From Erinaceus europaeus (taxonomy: Eukaryota; Chordata; Mammalia; Eulipotyphla; Erinaceidae), in contig NC_080164.1 in assembly GCF_950295315.1 (NCBI RefSeq), positions 12,493,659 to 12,557,658 of the forward strand: a stretch of DNA of 64,000 nt, given 5' to 3'. The notes beneath the pieces are model-generated. The model was not told the DNA's origin, made no database searches, and saw only the letters and a program-made list of their open reading frames with translations. A program made the position numbers and the translations under genes. Shown in pieces: positions 31,706 through 43,167 of this stretch. The first letter of the stretch is position 1, and each line of letters begins with the position of its first letter.

Positions 31706-32222
31706 ACAATAGGATAAGAAAGACACATTTCCACTCAATGCCCACCTCCGCAGCTCCACATCCAGTCCTCTCCCTTGATAACTCCCCTATTCTTTTATCT
31801 TTTAATTTTTAATAATTTTTAAAATATTTATTTATTTATTTTCCCTTTGGTTGCCCTTGTTTTTCATTGTTGTTGTAGTTATTATTATTGTTGTTTTTTA
31901 TGTCATCATTGTTAGGACAGAGAGAAATGGAGAGACGAGGGGAAGACAGAGATGAGGAGAGAAAGACAGACACCTGCAGGCCTGCTTCACCCCCTGTGAA
32001 GTGACTCCCTTACAGTTTGGGAGCCAGGGTCTCGAACCAGGATCCTTTCACTGGTCCTTGCACTTTGCGCCACCTGCACTTAACCTGCTGCGCTACCACC
32101 GGACTCCCCAGCTTCCCTATTCTTTATCCCTCTGGGAGTATGGACCCAGGATCATCATGGGGTGCAGAAGGTAGAAGGCCTGGCTTCTGTAATTGTTTCT
32201 CCACTGAATATGGATGTAGTTT
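31706..32222 (-). mobile_element. L1 3' UTR end, 5'-truncated
   Basis: ATAGGATAAGAAAGACAC, CCTCTCCCTTGATAAC, then after a SINE, TCTGGGAGTATGGACCCAGG and CTGAATATGGATG: the last ~220 bp of the L1 3' UTR in minus orientation. Confidence 0.8.
31797..32109 (-). repeat. SINE-A short form inserted in L1 3' UTR
   Basis: Full element between aactcccctattctttt (31,780-31,796) and agcttccctattcttta (32,110-32,126), the duplicated L1 target. Confidence 0.9.
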
Positions 32223-32761
32223 TCAAAATAGTGATATAAATTAAAATTTGTAGAACCTATCTTAACAAGACACAATTCATATTATACTAAAAACATGTCA
32301 CATCTAATAGTGAATCGCTAAGGAAATTCCCCATTGAGCTCCTGACCAAAATTAATACACCAACTCTCAGCTCACGATGTGATATTTCACTGAAAGTCTG
32401 GTCATCACAATATGACTGTAAATAACTTTTTGACATCAGATGAAATGGAAGTGGCTAGTGTAGAAATATGTTCAGATTAGATGACTGGCAAAACTCAAGA
32501 GAGGAAATTCAGTCTCCAGAAACTCCCTAAGCCAAAGCAGAGTGATGCTTTTGGTCTGTCTATACCTCTCTCTGCCTCTGATTAAAACAAGTAAATATTT
32601 TTAAAAGATTGCAATATAAATATATGAAAGTACATTAACTGTATAAAATAATTGTCTAGGGAAATATAAAATAAAACATTAAACTATATCAAATATGGAG
32701 AGACTTATTTACATTTCCTATTGAAGTAAATAAACTGTTATATCTTTCCCATGTTGTATTT
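32223..32761. other. Mostly unrecognised
   Basis: A possible SINE-C tail (TTGGTCTGTCTATACCTCTC then ATTAAAACAAGTAAATA, ~32,545-32,605) is the only repeat-like stretch. Confidence 0.45.
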
Positions 32762-32841
32762 AATTTTTTTTCCCCAGAGCACTGCTTAGCTCTGTCTTAA
32801 GACAGTACTGAGAATTGAACCTGATCTCCATGTTTTATTTC
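32762..32841 (-). repeat. SINE-C fragment
   Basis: CCCAGAGCACTGCTTAGCTCTG then GAGAATTGAACCTGATCTCC, the minus-strand 3' part and B box of SINE-C; the head is absent. Confidence 0.6.
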
Positions 32842-33189
32842 AAATAGTAAAGTAATGAGCATGTTTGAATTTATCTACGAGTGCATAGGAACCTGTTTTT
32901 ATCATTTCACATTTTTTAGAAATTATTGTACTACTGTCTATGTAGTTATTTTGAATAGGAGGTAATTTTTATTTATCCAGTCTCTTAAATTCCTATAAAG
33001 TAGATACAGTTTCATGTTGTATCCTGTTTTGGTTACTGGTAGGTGAAGGTAATTTACATCAATTTGTTTTATGTATTCTGTAACTTTATTTCGTCTTTAT
33101 TCATTCTGACAGTTATTGGGTTACCCAAATATATGATTAGTTTTATATTTATTTTACGTGTCAGGAAGACTTAGAACATTATTTTCTTT

Positions 33190-33288
33190 CTTTTTTTTTA
33201 TTGTTGTTGTAGTTCTTGTTGTTGTTATTGATGTCATCGTTGTTAGGACAGAGAGAAATGGAGAGAGGGAGGGAAGACAGAGGAGGGG

Positions 33289-33319
<31 letters not shown>

Positions 33320-33451
33320 AGACCTGCTTCACCACTTGTTAAGTGACCCCCCTGCAGGTGGGGAGCTGAGGGCCTTGAAGCAGGATCCTTAAGACAGTCC
33401 TTGCACTTTGCACCATGTGAGCTTAACCTGCTGCGCTACTGCCCAACTCTC
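33190..33451 (-). repeat. SINE-A short form
   Basis: Flanked by tagaacattattttcttt (33,172-33,189 and 33,452-33,469). Contains a (GA)n expansion at 33,290-33,313. Confidence 0.93.
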
Positions 33452-33697
33452 TAGAACATTATTTTCTTTTAGTGTCTGTACTTAGACACTTAACACAAGT
33501 ACTCAAAACACTACAACGTTCATTTACCACTCTGTATCTTTGTGCAAAAGAAAATTGTAATTCTTTAAAAAAAACAGTTTTCTGTAACATTAGACCTCAT
33601 ATATATCACTACTTGGTATTTCATCCTACTTGTTTCTATATCTCTCAATTTAATCCTGTTTTATACAATTGATGGTTATGTGGATATATTTTCATTT

Positions 33698-33862
33698 AAA
33701 ATATATAATTTATTTGTTAGATACAGAGAAAAATGGAGAAGGAAGAGGGAGTTAAAGAGGGAAAGAAGGAGAGAGAAAGACATAGCTTATGAAGTTTTCC
33801 CCCTACAGGTGGGGGCAAGGAAAGGTCTTTGCACATTATAACATTCCCATTCTGCCTGACCC
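33698..33862 (-). repeat. SINE-B, diverged
   Basis: ATTTATTTGTTAGATACAGAGA, CATGAAG-like GCTTATGAAGTTTTCCCC, CTACAGGTGGGGGC, and a degraded head. Confidence 0.65.
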
Positions 33863-33866
33863 GAGA

Positions 33867-34193
33867 ATTTTTTTTTTTTTCCCTTCAAGGTTATCGCTGG
33901 TGTTTGGTCCCTGCACTACAAATCCATTGCTCCTGGAGTCCATTTTTCTCCCATTTTGTTTCCCTTTTTGTTACTGCTACTGTTGTTGCTGTTGTTATTA
34001 TTGGACAGGACAGAGAGAAATCAACAAAGGAGGGGAAGATAGAGATGAGAAGAGAAAGACAGACACACCACAGACTTGCTTGACCACTTGCAAAGCTACT
34101 CCCCTGCAGGTGGGGACCCAGGAACTGAACCAGGATCTCTAGCCAGTCCTTGTGCTTGGCGCCATGTGCACTTAACCCGCTACTCCACCACCC
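33867..34193 (-). repeat. SINE-A long form
   Basis: Poly-T, module in minus orientation (AAGGTTATCGCTGGTGTTTG to CTCCTGGAGTCCATTTTT), ACAGAGAGAAAT, core CCCCTGCAGGTGGGG and head. The ends carry a short duplication around gacccgaga. Confidence 0.88.
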
Positions 34194-34497
34194 AGACCCG
34201 AGAGTAAGATTTCTTAAAGAAACATTTTAAATTTATATTCTTTCGCTTTTTATTCTTGACTGATAGCAGTTACAATATTTTAAGATTACAATGTACACTT
34301 CTACACCACATCCATTGCCAAATTTCTGTGTCCTCACATTTCCATCTCTGAAAGATAACTATCATAGTTCTCACAAGTCTTAGAAACGGTTTGTTTGCAT
34401 AATAACCTTCAATTCCATCCATTTTATCCCAAAGGACACAACATCATCTTTTTGATTGCAGAGTAGTATTTCATGCAATATATATCCCATAACTTCT

Positions 34498-34812
34498 CTT
34501 TTTATATTCTTTTTTAATTTTTTAAAATTTATTTTTTAAATATTTCTTCCCTTTTTGTTGCCCTTGTTGTTTTGTTGTTGCAATCATTTTTGTTGTTACT
34601 GATGTCATCATTGTTAGGACAGAGAGAGATGGAGAGAGGAGGGGAAGATAGAGTGGGGAGAGAAAGATAGACACCTGAAGATCTGCGAAGATCACCTCTT
34701 GTGAAGCAACTCCCCTGCAGGTGGGGAGCTGGGGGCTTGAACTGGGATCCTTATACCAGTCCTTGCTCTTTGCACCACCTGCACTTAACCCACTGCACTA
34801 CCGCCTGGCTCC
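34498..34812 (-). repeat. SINE-A short form in L1
   Basis: Complete element with a small internal repeat (AGATCTGCGAAGATC). An aacttct duplication flanks it. Confidence 0.9.
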
Positions 34813-34814
34813 CA

Positions 34815-35008
34815 ACTTCTTTTTTTTTTTTTAAAGTATTTTATTTTTGAGACAGATTGCAGAGAGAGACAGATACAGAGAGGAAGACCAGAGCATAGAG
34901 CACCGTGCAGCTTTGGCTTATGTTGTTAAGGGGGATTGAACCTGGGACTTCGGAGAATCAGGCATGAGAGTTTCTTTGCATAACCACTCAGATACCTACC
35001 CCCGCCCT
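34815..35008 (-). repeat. SINE-C in L1
   Basis: TATTTTATTTTTGAGACAG, GGGGGATTGAACCTGGGACT and CTTTGCATAACCACTCAGATAC; followed by TATATAACTTCTTTAG, which resumes the L1 text. Confidence 0.85.
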
Positions 35009-35411
35009 ATATAACTTCTTTAGACAGTCATCTGTTGCTGGATGTTTAGGCTGCTCCCTCTCTTTGACTACTGTGACTGATATAGCTGTGAACAACGTAG
35101 GAGTGGCTATGTCCCTTCTGATCAATGCCTAAGGGTGGTATTGCTGGCTCATAAGGTAATTCCACTTGGAGTTGTTGAGGGTCTCTCTGTGTTATCTTCC
35201 AAAGGGGCTACACCAGTTTTCAGTCCCACCAGCTGAGTAGCAGAGGTCCTTTTACTTCACTGCCTCGCTAGCATTAGTCATCTCCTGGTTTGTTGATGTA
35301 AACCATTCTCTTAGGTGTAAAATGGTAATCTCACTGCAGTTTTAATTTACATTTATCTGATAAGTGAAGTGCAACACACTTCATGTGCTTGTGGGTCATG
35401 TGTATGTCTTC

Positions 35412-35686
35412 CTTTTTTTTTTTGAAATCTTTTTTTTTATTTATTCCCTTTTGTTGCCCTTGCTGTTTTATTGTTGTAGTTATTGTTGGATAGGACCCAG
35501 AGAAATAGAGAGAGGTGGGGAAGGCAGAGAGGAGGAGAGAAAGACAGACACCTGCGGACCTGCTTCACAGTCTGTGAAGCAACTTCCCTGCAGGTGGGAA
35601 GCCGGGGACTCGAACTAGGATCCTTATGCCAGTTTTTGTGCTTTACACCACTTGAGCTTAACCTGCTACACTACAGCCCGACTCCC
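35412..35686 (-). repeat. SINE-A short form in L1
   Basis: Flanks catgtgtatgtcttc (ending 35,411) and catgtatatcttc (from 35,687) are the duplicated L1 target; all blocks present. Confidence 0.92.
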
Positions 35687-35756
35687 ATGTATATCTTCTT
35701 TAGAAAACTGTCTAATTAGTTCTTTGGCCTATTTTGTTTTTTTTGAGATTAGTTAA

Positions 35757-35882
35757 GTAATATATGTATGTTATATAATATAATATATAAAATTATATGT
35801 TATATAATATAATAATATAAAATTATATATTATATATAATATATATAACTATATAATATTATATATATAATATATATAATTC
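35757..35882. repeat. AT-rich palindromic low-complexity tract
   Basis: 126 bp almost only A and T, built from TATATAATAT-like units that are self-complementary. Likely a degenerated (TA)n expansion in or beside L1. Confidence 0.85.
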
Positions 35883-36289
35883 TTACTCTCCTCTATGAAT
35901 TCAGCAAGGGTACTGGAACATACTCTGAGTTGTACTTTTTGGCGATTTTTTTTTCTTTCCTTTTTTGCCATCTCCTAGGCTCTGAGTCACATTTTTTCAT
36001 GGTGAAAATAAAAATACCACAGAAACAGGAAAAGACTAAAAGATTCTATAGTACTGAGGCTTTCTCTAGTGCAGGAGTGACAGCCTTAAGCCTTAGGAGT
36101 TTTTACAGTAAGAATCTCACAAGAGAAAATACCTTTAATTTTACCTACAAAAATCCCTATTCATTTTTATTCCTAAGTCAATTTTACAATGTTATTATTT
36201 TTTAATTCATCAGTTATCTTAAACTCTGTATTATAAGAGTATATATCATAGTATTTTGTATTTCATTTTGATTTTAATAAATTATGACA
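35883..36289. other. No recognised feature
   Basis: AT-rich unique-looking sequence; a 91-codon plus-strand frame shows no family motif. Confidence 0.55.
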
Positions 36290-36470
36290 TATCTACTTAT
36301 TGGACAGGGAAAGAATGAAATCAAGTGGGAAGGGAGAAGACACAGAGACCCCTGCCACACCACTTCACCTCTCATGAAGCTTTCCCCCTGCAGGTGGAGA
36401 ACAGGGGTTTGAACCAGGATCCTTGCTCATTGGATTGTATATGCTACGGTGCACTACTATATGGTCCCCG
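36290..36470 (-). repeat. SINE-B
   Basis: CTACTTATTGGACAGGGA, ACCACTTCACCTCTCATGAAG, CCCCCTGCAGGTGGAG, GGTTTGAACCAGGATCC and a degraded head. Confidence 0.85.
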
Positions 36471-36474
36471 GGTT

Positions 36475-37090
36475 TGACATTTTTGCTAAAATATCTTTCA
36501 TAGGTCTCTCTGGTATTTCTTCACAAAAATGAGTTTGTGATGCTACAAGTCCTCTCCTGGGGATATATCCTAAGGAACCCAACACACTAATCCAAAAATA
36601 TCTGTGTACACATATGTTCTTAGCAGCACAATGTGTAATAGCCAAAACCTGGAAGCAACCCAGGTGTCTAACCAGTGATGAGTGGCTGAGCACGTTGTGA
36701 TGTATATACACAATGGAATACTATTCAGCTGTTAAAAACGGTGACTTCACCATTTTCAGTGGATCTTGGATGAACCTTGAAAAATTCATGTTAAGTGAAA
36801 TAAGCCAGAAACAGAAGGATGAATATGGGATGATCTCATTCTCAGGCAGACATTGAAAAACAAGAACAGAAGAGAAAACACAAGTAGAACCTGAACTGGA
36901 ATTGGCGTATTGCACAACAGTAAAAGACTCTGGGATGGGTGGGGGGGAGAATACAGGTTCAAAAAGGATGACAGAGGACCTAGTGGGGTACTGTTATATG
37001 GAAAACTGTGAAATGTTATGCATGTACAAACTATTGTATTTACTGTTGAATGTAAACCACTAATTCCTCAATAAATAATAAAAATGGATT
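36475..37090 (+). mobile_element. L1 ORF2 C-terminus and 3' UTR
   Basis: CTCCTGGGGATATATCC, AAAACCTGGAAGCAACCCAG, AATGGAATACTATTCAGCTG, GGGATGATCTCATTC, then UTR to the A-rich end near 37,085. Dead copy. Confidence 0.85.
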
Positions 37091-37456
37091 TGACTTTATT
37101 TCATAAATATAATTATTTTTATCTTTAATCTTTTGCAATAATTCAGCCAAATGTGGGTGCTGCTATTCTCCCTGTTTAAGACCTAAAGCATTCCTTTATT
37201 AGTACTTTATTGAGGAAATAATGATTTGTGGAAATACAGTTGTCACAGGAGGAAAGTTCCAGACCTTTCAAAGATAAGTATTGCCCCAAAGATAAGTGGC
37301 AGCATGCCTGGCCTCCATCAGTAACTTTCCTTGGTCAGAGATCACCACAGACCAGAAAGCACTGACTTCCATCAACATGGAGACATCTTTCTGCTCTGCC
37401 AGACCTCCTTCCTTCCTTCCTTTTTCATTTGCAATCCTCAGACTTCACATTGCTTT
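37091..37456. other. No recognised feature
   Basis: Unique-looking; includes a short (TTCC)4 run near 37,408. Confidence 0.55.
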
Positions 37457-37733
37457 TTTAAAAAATATTTATTTATTAATTCCCTTTTATTGTCTTTGTT
37501 GTTTTATTGTTGTAGTTATTGTTGTTGTCGTTGTTGGATAGGACAGAGAGAAATGGAGAGAGGAGGGGAAGACAGAGAGGGGGAGAGAAAGATAAGACAC
37601 CTGCAGACCTGCTTCACCACCTGTGAAGTGACTTCCCTGCAGGTGGGGAGTGGGGCTTGAACCAGGATCCTTATGCTGGTCCTTGTGCTTTGTGCCAGGT
37701 GCGCTTAACCCACTGTGCTACAGCCTGACACCC
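37457..37733 (-). repeat. SINE-A short form
   Basis: Tail (TTATT)n, GTTGTTGTCGTTGTTGGATA, GACAGAGAGAAATGG, CCTGCAGACCTGCTTCACC, head to ACAGCCTGACACC. Confidence 0.92.
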
Positions 37734-37844
37734 CCTACATTTCTATATGGACTTAAACTGTATTTCTATGTTTCTGTCAGTCTATGATATTCAAGGTGAT
37801 TTCCCAACCCTTTGCATTCAATTAGAGTTCATATGATATTTTAT

Positions 37845-38408
37845 CTACATATTTATTGGTTAGAGGTGACAAAGAGAAATCAGGATGGGAGAAGGAGATG
37901 TGAAAGAATGGGTGAGGGGGTGGTCTGCCTATAGCGCAGCGGGTTAACGTCAGGTGGCGCAAAGCACAAGGACCTGCTAAGGATCCCGGTTCAAGCCCCC
38001 GGATCCCCAACTGTAGGGACATCCTTCACAACCAGTGAAACAGGTCTGCAGGTGTCTGTCTTTCTCTCTCCCTCTCTGTCTTCCTGCCCTCTCTCCATTT
38101 CTCTCTGTCCTATCCAACAAGGACAGCAGTAACAACAACAATAATAACAACAACAACAATAATAATAACAACAACAATAAACAACAAGGGTAACAAGAAA
38201 GGTGAAAATGACTTCTAGGAGCAGTGGATTTAAGTGTAGGCACTGATTTCCAGCAATAACCCTGAAGGCAAAAAAAAAAAAAAAAAAAGAATGAGAGAAG
38301 TGGGGGGAGGCACAAAGCATTCCCCCTGCAGGTGAGGATCAGGGGTTTGAACCTAGGTCCTTGCACCATATAACTTGTGTGCTCTAAGGAGTGTGCCACC
38401 ACCTGACC
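37845..38408 (-). repeat. SINE-B split by a SINE-A
   Basis: Tail-side part 37,845-37,915 and head-side part 38,288-38,408 (GCATTCCCCCTGCAGGTGAGGA, GGTTTGAACCTAGGTCC, CCACCACCTGACCCC). The interrupting SINE-A is in the opposite orientation. Confidence 0.85.
37916..38287 (+). repeat. SINE-A long form nested in SINE-B
   Basis: TATAGCGCAGCGGGTTAACG head, GGTTCAAGCCC, expanded CAA/TAA linker, 3' module (TTCTAGGAGCAGTGG... CCCTGAAGGC) and A19. The host sequence aaagaatg is repeated at both ends. Confidence 0.92.
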
Positions 38409-38897
38409 CCAGAAAACCTGTGTTTAAGGTTGTGCGAATTCATTTAAGCAATATTCCTTTCTATGTTATATGGTATACTATGCCTATATTCTGTTGGAAC
38501 ATTTAAAAGACTATTTTAAAATTAATTAGAAACATTTCTCTTCCACTGGTTATGCTTAATACATGTGTATTTTTTTTTCCTTTTTCCCCTTAGCCTTCAA
38601 TTTTATAAAATACTGGCTTGAAATTTGTCAATGTTAAGTCCAGAGGTTACACTTATTAAATGTGCTTTTTTCCTGAGTTGGAAGATTTCTTCCCCAGATA
38701 CATTTGCCTCAAGGAGGGCTTTACTCTAGATTATTTGGAGCTCTGGGCTCCAGAGCATAAAATCAAACTTTATAAAGGGGAAAGAGTATTAAGATTATTG
38801 TGATTCTCTTCAAGTCACTTCTCTTCCATATCCTTAAGCAAGTTGTATATTTTTATAATGTCCTTTTCATAGAACTGGTAAGGAATGGTTTTTAACT
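38409..38897. other. No recognised feature
   Basis: Unique-looking AT-rich sequence. Confidence 0.55.
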
Positions 38898-39116
38898 TTT
38901 AAAACATTCATTATATTCATTTATTGGATAGAGACAGACAGGAATCAAGTGGGTAAGAGAAAATAGAGCAGGAGACAGAAAGAAACCTGCAGTACTGCTT
39001 GACCACTCACAAAAATTCTCCCTTGCAGAAAGGGGAACCAGGTGCTCGAACCCAGGTCCTTATTGCATTGTACAATGTGCCACTGTGCCTTTCACAGGTA
39101 TGCTGCCACCTGGCTC
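38898..39116 (-). repeat. SINE-B
   Basis: TTATTGGATAGAGACAGACAGG, CAGTACTGCTTGACCACTC, GTGCTCGAACCCAGGTCC, CTGCCACCTGGCTC. Confidence 0.85.
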
Positions 39117-40487
39117 TATGATTTTGGCTTTTATAAATTGATCAAGTGGTTTCTGTCCTTTTTTTTTTTTCCTTCCTATTTCCCAGCACAGAGCCTCATC
39201 TTACATCTTACTGTGATAGGAGTGTATGGGGTTCCATGACCCCTCAGCTTCCAACACTTGCTCTCATTTTGAATTCCAATTCATTTGAAAATTAGTTTAC
39301 TTGGTAATTTGAGCTCAGCCACATACTTATATTTGCCTTCTTCTTCTTTTTATTATTTTAAATGATATTTCTGTGTATTCAAAAGAGGAAAAAAGATTTC
39401 CTGGGTCAGCTCAGTCTCTTGCATGGAAATCCACTTTGCAGCTGCAGGAAATATTCGAACTGTCAGTTTAGTTTTAACCTTCTATGCAGAAAGCTTTCCT
39501 GGAAGGAAAGAACTAGATTCTGTTCATTTGTGTTTCTATTTGCTCAACAGATGAACTTATCACCTGTATCCCATGTCTTCACGCTTGCCTTCTGCTGGTG
39601 CTTCTAGATACTTCTGGCTGCTGCATCACAAACATAAAGCCGCAGTGACCTTTTGTGTTTCATGGGGCTTAATGAAGCTTTGTCTAAATGATGGTCTGGA
39701 ATCCAGATGTAGAAAAGTGGGCTTTTCTGGCCTCCTCTATTAGCAGGGAATGAAAACAGAAGCATCATTATAAAGTATGTCTTTAGTAAAGCTGCCTCCT
39801 GGGATGAGAGGTGGGCTTCCTTTTATTGAAAATGTTAAATAGTTGCTGCAAAAGTTCAATGAATCCATTAACATTTCTTTCTATTTATACCCAGATTTGG
39901 GGGAGATGGAATTTGTGCCTCTTCTGTTTTTAGCAAGAAAACAAAATTTGATTCTTCAAACAGAGCAATATGAATTTGTGAAGTGTTTTCTACAAATCTC
40001 CATTCAAGAAATGATACTGTTTTAATTAGTCAACCAAATTATATGTTTCTAAGTTTATGGAAATGCCGCTGAAGTCAATGCCACCACCATTTGTTTATAT
40101 TTTAAATTTTCATATTTTTAGTGACATTAGGTGCAAAGGACATATAATGTGGTTAAATTGTAATTGTATCTAAGTTAGTGTCAACTAACCATGAACCTTT
40201 TCCAGATAGAATGCATATTACTTCAAAAAAGTGTGTATTTTATTTCTATCATAAAAATTAAACTGGTAGTTTTCATTTATTTGTTTAAGTATTTTATTTT
40301 AATGAGAGAGGTACCCAGAGAATGTAAAAGCAAAACAAAACAAAACTGTCAACATATGCCCAAGACTGTGGGAGAACTACAGTGGTTATTTATGAGGATG
40401 GGGATAGGGATACAGACCTCTGGTGAAGGGAGTGGTGAAAAAAAAATAAGTCAAACTCCTTAAGAGTAGTTGCAACTGAATATCCTA
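39117..40487. other. No recognised feature
   Basis: 1.4 kb unique-looking sequence. Frames of 60-90 codons occur, none with a recognisable domain. A possible stub of SINE-C (ATTTTAATGAGAGAGGTACC) lies near 40,298. Confidence 0.5.
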
Positions 40488-40655
40488 GGCTGGGGAGACA
40501 GCATAAAAGGTTCTGTGTAAAGACTCTAATGCCTGAACCTATAAGTTCTCTGGTTCAATTCTCAGCACCTACATAAATCTGAACTGAGCAGAGTTCTGAT
40601 CTCTCTATATCTTTCTTTCTTTATCTCTCTTGCTCATTAAAGTAAATTAAATATT
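40488..40655 (+). repeat. SINE-C
   Basis: GGCTGGGGAGACAGCATAAAAGG, CTCTGGTTCAATTCTCAGC, CTGAACTGAGCAGAGTTCTG, then CTCATTAAAGTAAATTAAA. Confidence 0.8.
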
Positions 40656-40659
40656 AGCA

Positions 40660-40889
40660 ACAGAAAGAGAATAAAAGAAAGAATGAAAGAACAAGATAAG
40701 GAAGGAAGGAAGGAAGGAAGGAAGGAAGGAAGGAAGGAAGGAAGGAAGGAAGGGAGGAAGGGAGGAAAAGAGGAAGGGAGGAAGGGAGGAAGGAAGGGAG
40801 GAAGGGAGGAAGGGAGGAAGGGAGGAAGGGAGGAAGGGAGGAAGGGAGGAAGGGAGGAAGGGAGGAAGGGAGGAAGGGAGGAAGGGAGG
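40660..40889. repeat. (GGAA)n / (GGGAGGAA)n purine microsatellite
   Basis: About 230 bases nearly pure purine, first GGAA tetranucleotides and then GGGAGGAA-type octanucleotides. It joins the SINE-C tail to the next SINE-B head. The long open frames here (Lys/Glu/Gly or Pro/Ser/Leu) are artefacts. Confidence 0.95.
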
Positions 40890-41098
40890 TGGTCCAGGCA
40901 GTGGTACACTTGGTTAAGTGTACACATTACAGTGCACAAAGACCCAGGTTCAAGCCCTGGTCCCCATGTGCAGGAGGCAAATCTTCAGAAGTGGTGAAGC
41001 AGGGCTGCACATATCTCTCTGTCTTTTTCCCTATCTCCCCATCCCCTCTCAATTTCTCTCTATTTCTATACATTAGTAAATACATTTTAAAAAATGTT
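40890..41098 (+). repeat. SINE-B
   Basis: GGCAGTGGTACACTTGGTTAAG, CAGGTTCAAGCCCTGG, GTGGTGAAGCAGGGCTGCA, CTCAATTTCTCTC, weak A-rich end. Confidence 0.88.
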
Positions 41099-41337
41099 TA
41101 AAGAGAGACACACAGAGACAGCCAACTATAGATCTCAACAGAATTTCTCAAATTTATTCCAATTCAGGTAAGGACACATTTATCTTAGGCGCTTTCAAAC
41201 AGTGACCATCAGACAATCCAAATCCTGGCCCATATTCATACTTTTCTATCTAGATTTAAATCTACTTTATTGAATAAATATTAGTTATAACATTGCATAG
41301 ACCCTATATTTGTAGCACTGTCTTTGTTTTTTTAACT

Positions 41338-41506
41338 TTTATTTTAATATTTTTATTCATCTTAATGAGAGAGACACAGAGAGAGAGATTCCACTGCACT
41401 ACTCAGCTCTGGTTTGTGGTGGTGCTAGGGATTGACCCTGGTACCTCCAACACTCAGCCATCAAAGTCTTTTTGTGAAACCATTATACTATCTCCCCATC
41501 CCACAA
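41338..41506 (-). repeat. SINE-C
   Basis: TTCATCTTAATGAGAGAGAC, TACTCAGCTCTGGTTTGTGG, GGGATTGACCCTGGTACC, ACCATTATACTATCTCCCC. Confidence 0.88.
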
Positions 41507-41565
41507 TATTGTTTTTAACATCTGTATATATCACAGCATGGTTGTCACCAAAGTTTATGTTTCTT

Positions 41566-41856
41566 TTTTTAATTTATTTATTTTCCCTTTCATTGTCCTT
41601 GTTGTTTTTCATTTTTGTTGTAGTTATTATTGTTGTTGTTACTGATGTCATCCTTGTTGTATAGGACAGAGAGAAATGGAGAGAGGAGGGGAAGACAGAG
41701 AGGGACAGAGAAAGATAGACACTTGAAGACCTGCTTCACTACCTGTGAAGCAACTCCCCTGTAGGTGGAGAGAGGGGAGCTTGAACCAGGATCCTTACAC
41801 AGGTCATTGGGCTTTATGCCACATGTACTTAATCCACTGTGCTACTGCCTGACTCC
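41566..41856 (-). repeat. SINE-A short form
   Basis: Complete; near-identical flanks caaagtttatgtttct and caaagttttgtttct bracket it. Confidence 0.92.
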
Positions 41857-41869
41857 CCAAAGTTTTGTT

Positions 41870-42110
41870 TCTAACCATCAACACATATTTGACTCTCTTT
41901 ACCCCTTAAAGTCCATTCCCAAACTCCTTCCCTTTGATCACCACCATTCTGTTATCAGAATCTAAGATGTGGTTCTGTTGTACTTAGTTTATTGACTTGT
42001 TTATCTTTCACACAAGAATGAGGTCATAAAGTATTTGCCTTTTTCCACATGACTAAACAAATTACAGTTTCTTCACTTAATAATCTGTAAACTCACTGGT
42101 GCAGTCAACA
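41870..42110 (-). repeat. Probable old L1 3' region
   Basis: CACACAAGAATGAGGTCATAAAG and CTTTTTCCACATGACTAA resemble the minus-strand L1M-type C-terminal/3' UTR text. Diverged. Confidence 0.45.
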
Positions 42111-42124
42111 CTGTCCCATGTGGC

Positions 42125-42620
42125 AAGAGTTAACATATACTGCATAGACATTTCTCCAGAGTACATATTCAATTCTTATTGAATGAATGTAAATCAAAAT
42201 CACAATAGGGCAGAGGAGATAGAACAATGGTTATGCAAAGGGCCTCTCATGCCTGAGACTCCAAAGTCCCAAGTTCAATTACTCCATAATAGCATAAGGT
42301 AAAGCTGAGCAGTGCTCTGGTAAATATATATATCTCACAATGAAATGCCACCTCTTAAGTGTGAGAATCACTATTATAAAGAAAATAAACAAGTGGTGAG
42401 GTTTTGAAGAAAAGGGAGGAAGTGTAAACTCCCTGTGGGAATATAAACTGATACAAAAACTTAGGAAAAGTTCTTTATCTGAAGAACACAAAATCACTAT
42501 CTGAGAAAAATACAGAAGCTCCTACCTTTGATGTGATTTTACTTACAATAACCACAATTTGGAAAATGATGCAAGTTATCATTTCCCATTAAGGGAAAAA
42601 TGATAAGGAAATATTAACTT
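42125..42620 (+). mobile_element. Old L1 ORF2 fragment
   Basis: GAATGTAAATCAAAATCACAAT, GAAATGCCACCTCTTAAGTG, AAGTGTAAACTCCCTGTGG and TAACCACAATTTGGAAA follow L1 ORF2 in order. Interrupted by SINE-C. Facing the minus-strand piece just upstream, this may be one rearranged L1. Confidence 0.65.
42206..42330 (+). repeat. SINE-C in L1
   Basis: GGAGATAGAACAATGGTTATGC, CAAGTTCAATTACTCC and GAGCAGTGCTCTGG; host text ctcacaat/tcacaat on both sides. Confidence 0.85.
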
Positions 42621-43167
42621 TTTTAACCAAAAAGTTGACATATATTTATTTTAAATAATGTGGAGTTGCTTTATTTACTGGACTGGGACTTAACCACTGG
42701 CATATTGTTCTAATTCTAGGGTGATCCATTAGCAAACTACTGTAACAGATAAGGAGATAATAATCTTGCCCCAAATATTTGTTGTATGCTTCTGGGAGGA
42801 GAATTATATTTTCCAGCTCCTTAAGCATCAGGCCCAGCCATATAACTTCTTTGCCCAATGAACTGTGAATTGAATTATGTGTTTCACCTCTAGGAAGAAG
42901 TTTTAAAATCCAATGCATGACTTGTCATGCACTTATTTTTTCCATCAAAAGGAGACTGGTTATGTCTTAGAGGTTGTTCTGACAGCCTGGACCCTTAGAA
43001 AAGGTAACTTTAAATAGAGCTACAGATAAGCACGGTATTTATCAGCATAGCAGAGAAAAACACCTTCATTATTTGAAACCAACTAAGATTTTGGGGTTGC
43101 TTTTCACTGCACAATTACTAGTGTTTATCTGACTGATAAAAGGTTGCAGGGAAATACATTTTTAAAA
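42621..43167. other. No recognised feature
   Basis: Unique-looking sequence; a 90-codon minus-strand frame has no known motif. Confidence 0.5.

Larger units (their letters stand above)
34205..35755 (-). mobile_element. Old L1 ORF2, interrupted by three SINEs
   Basis: In minus orientation it holds the ORF2 C-terminal region (GCAGAGTAGTATTTCATGCA, ATATAGCTGTGAACAACGTA, GTCCCACCAGCTGAGTAG, GTGTAAAATGGTAATCTCAC). No usable frame; an old L1 subfamily. The SINEs sit at 34,498, 34,815 and 35,412. Confidence 0.75.

Noticed and set aside
37977..38402. 141-codon minus-strand frame rich in Leu and Cys
   Set aside because: Antisense of a SINE-A; the Leu run is the CAA/TAA linker read backwards.
40637..40997. 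Long Lys/Glu/Gly and Pro/Ser/Leu frames
   Set aside because: Translation of the GGAA/GGGAGGAA microsatellite.
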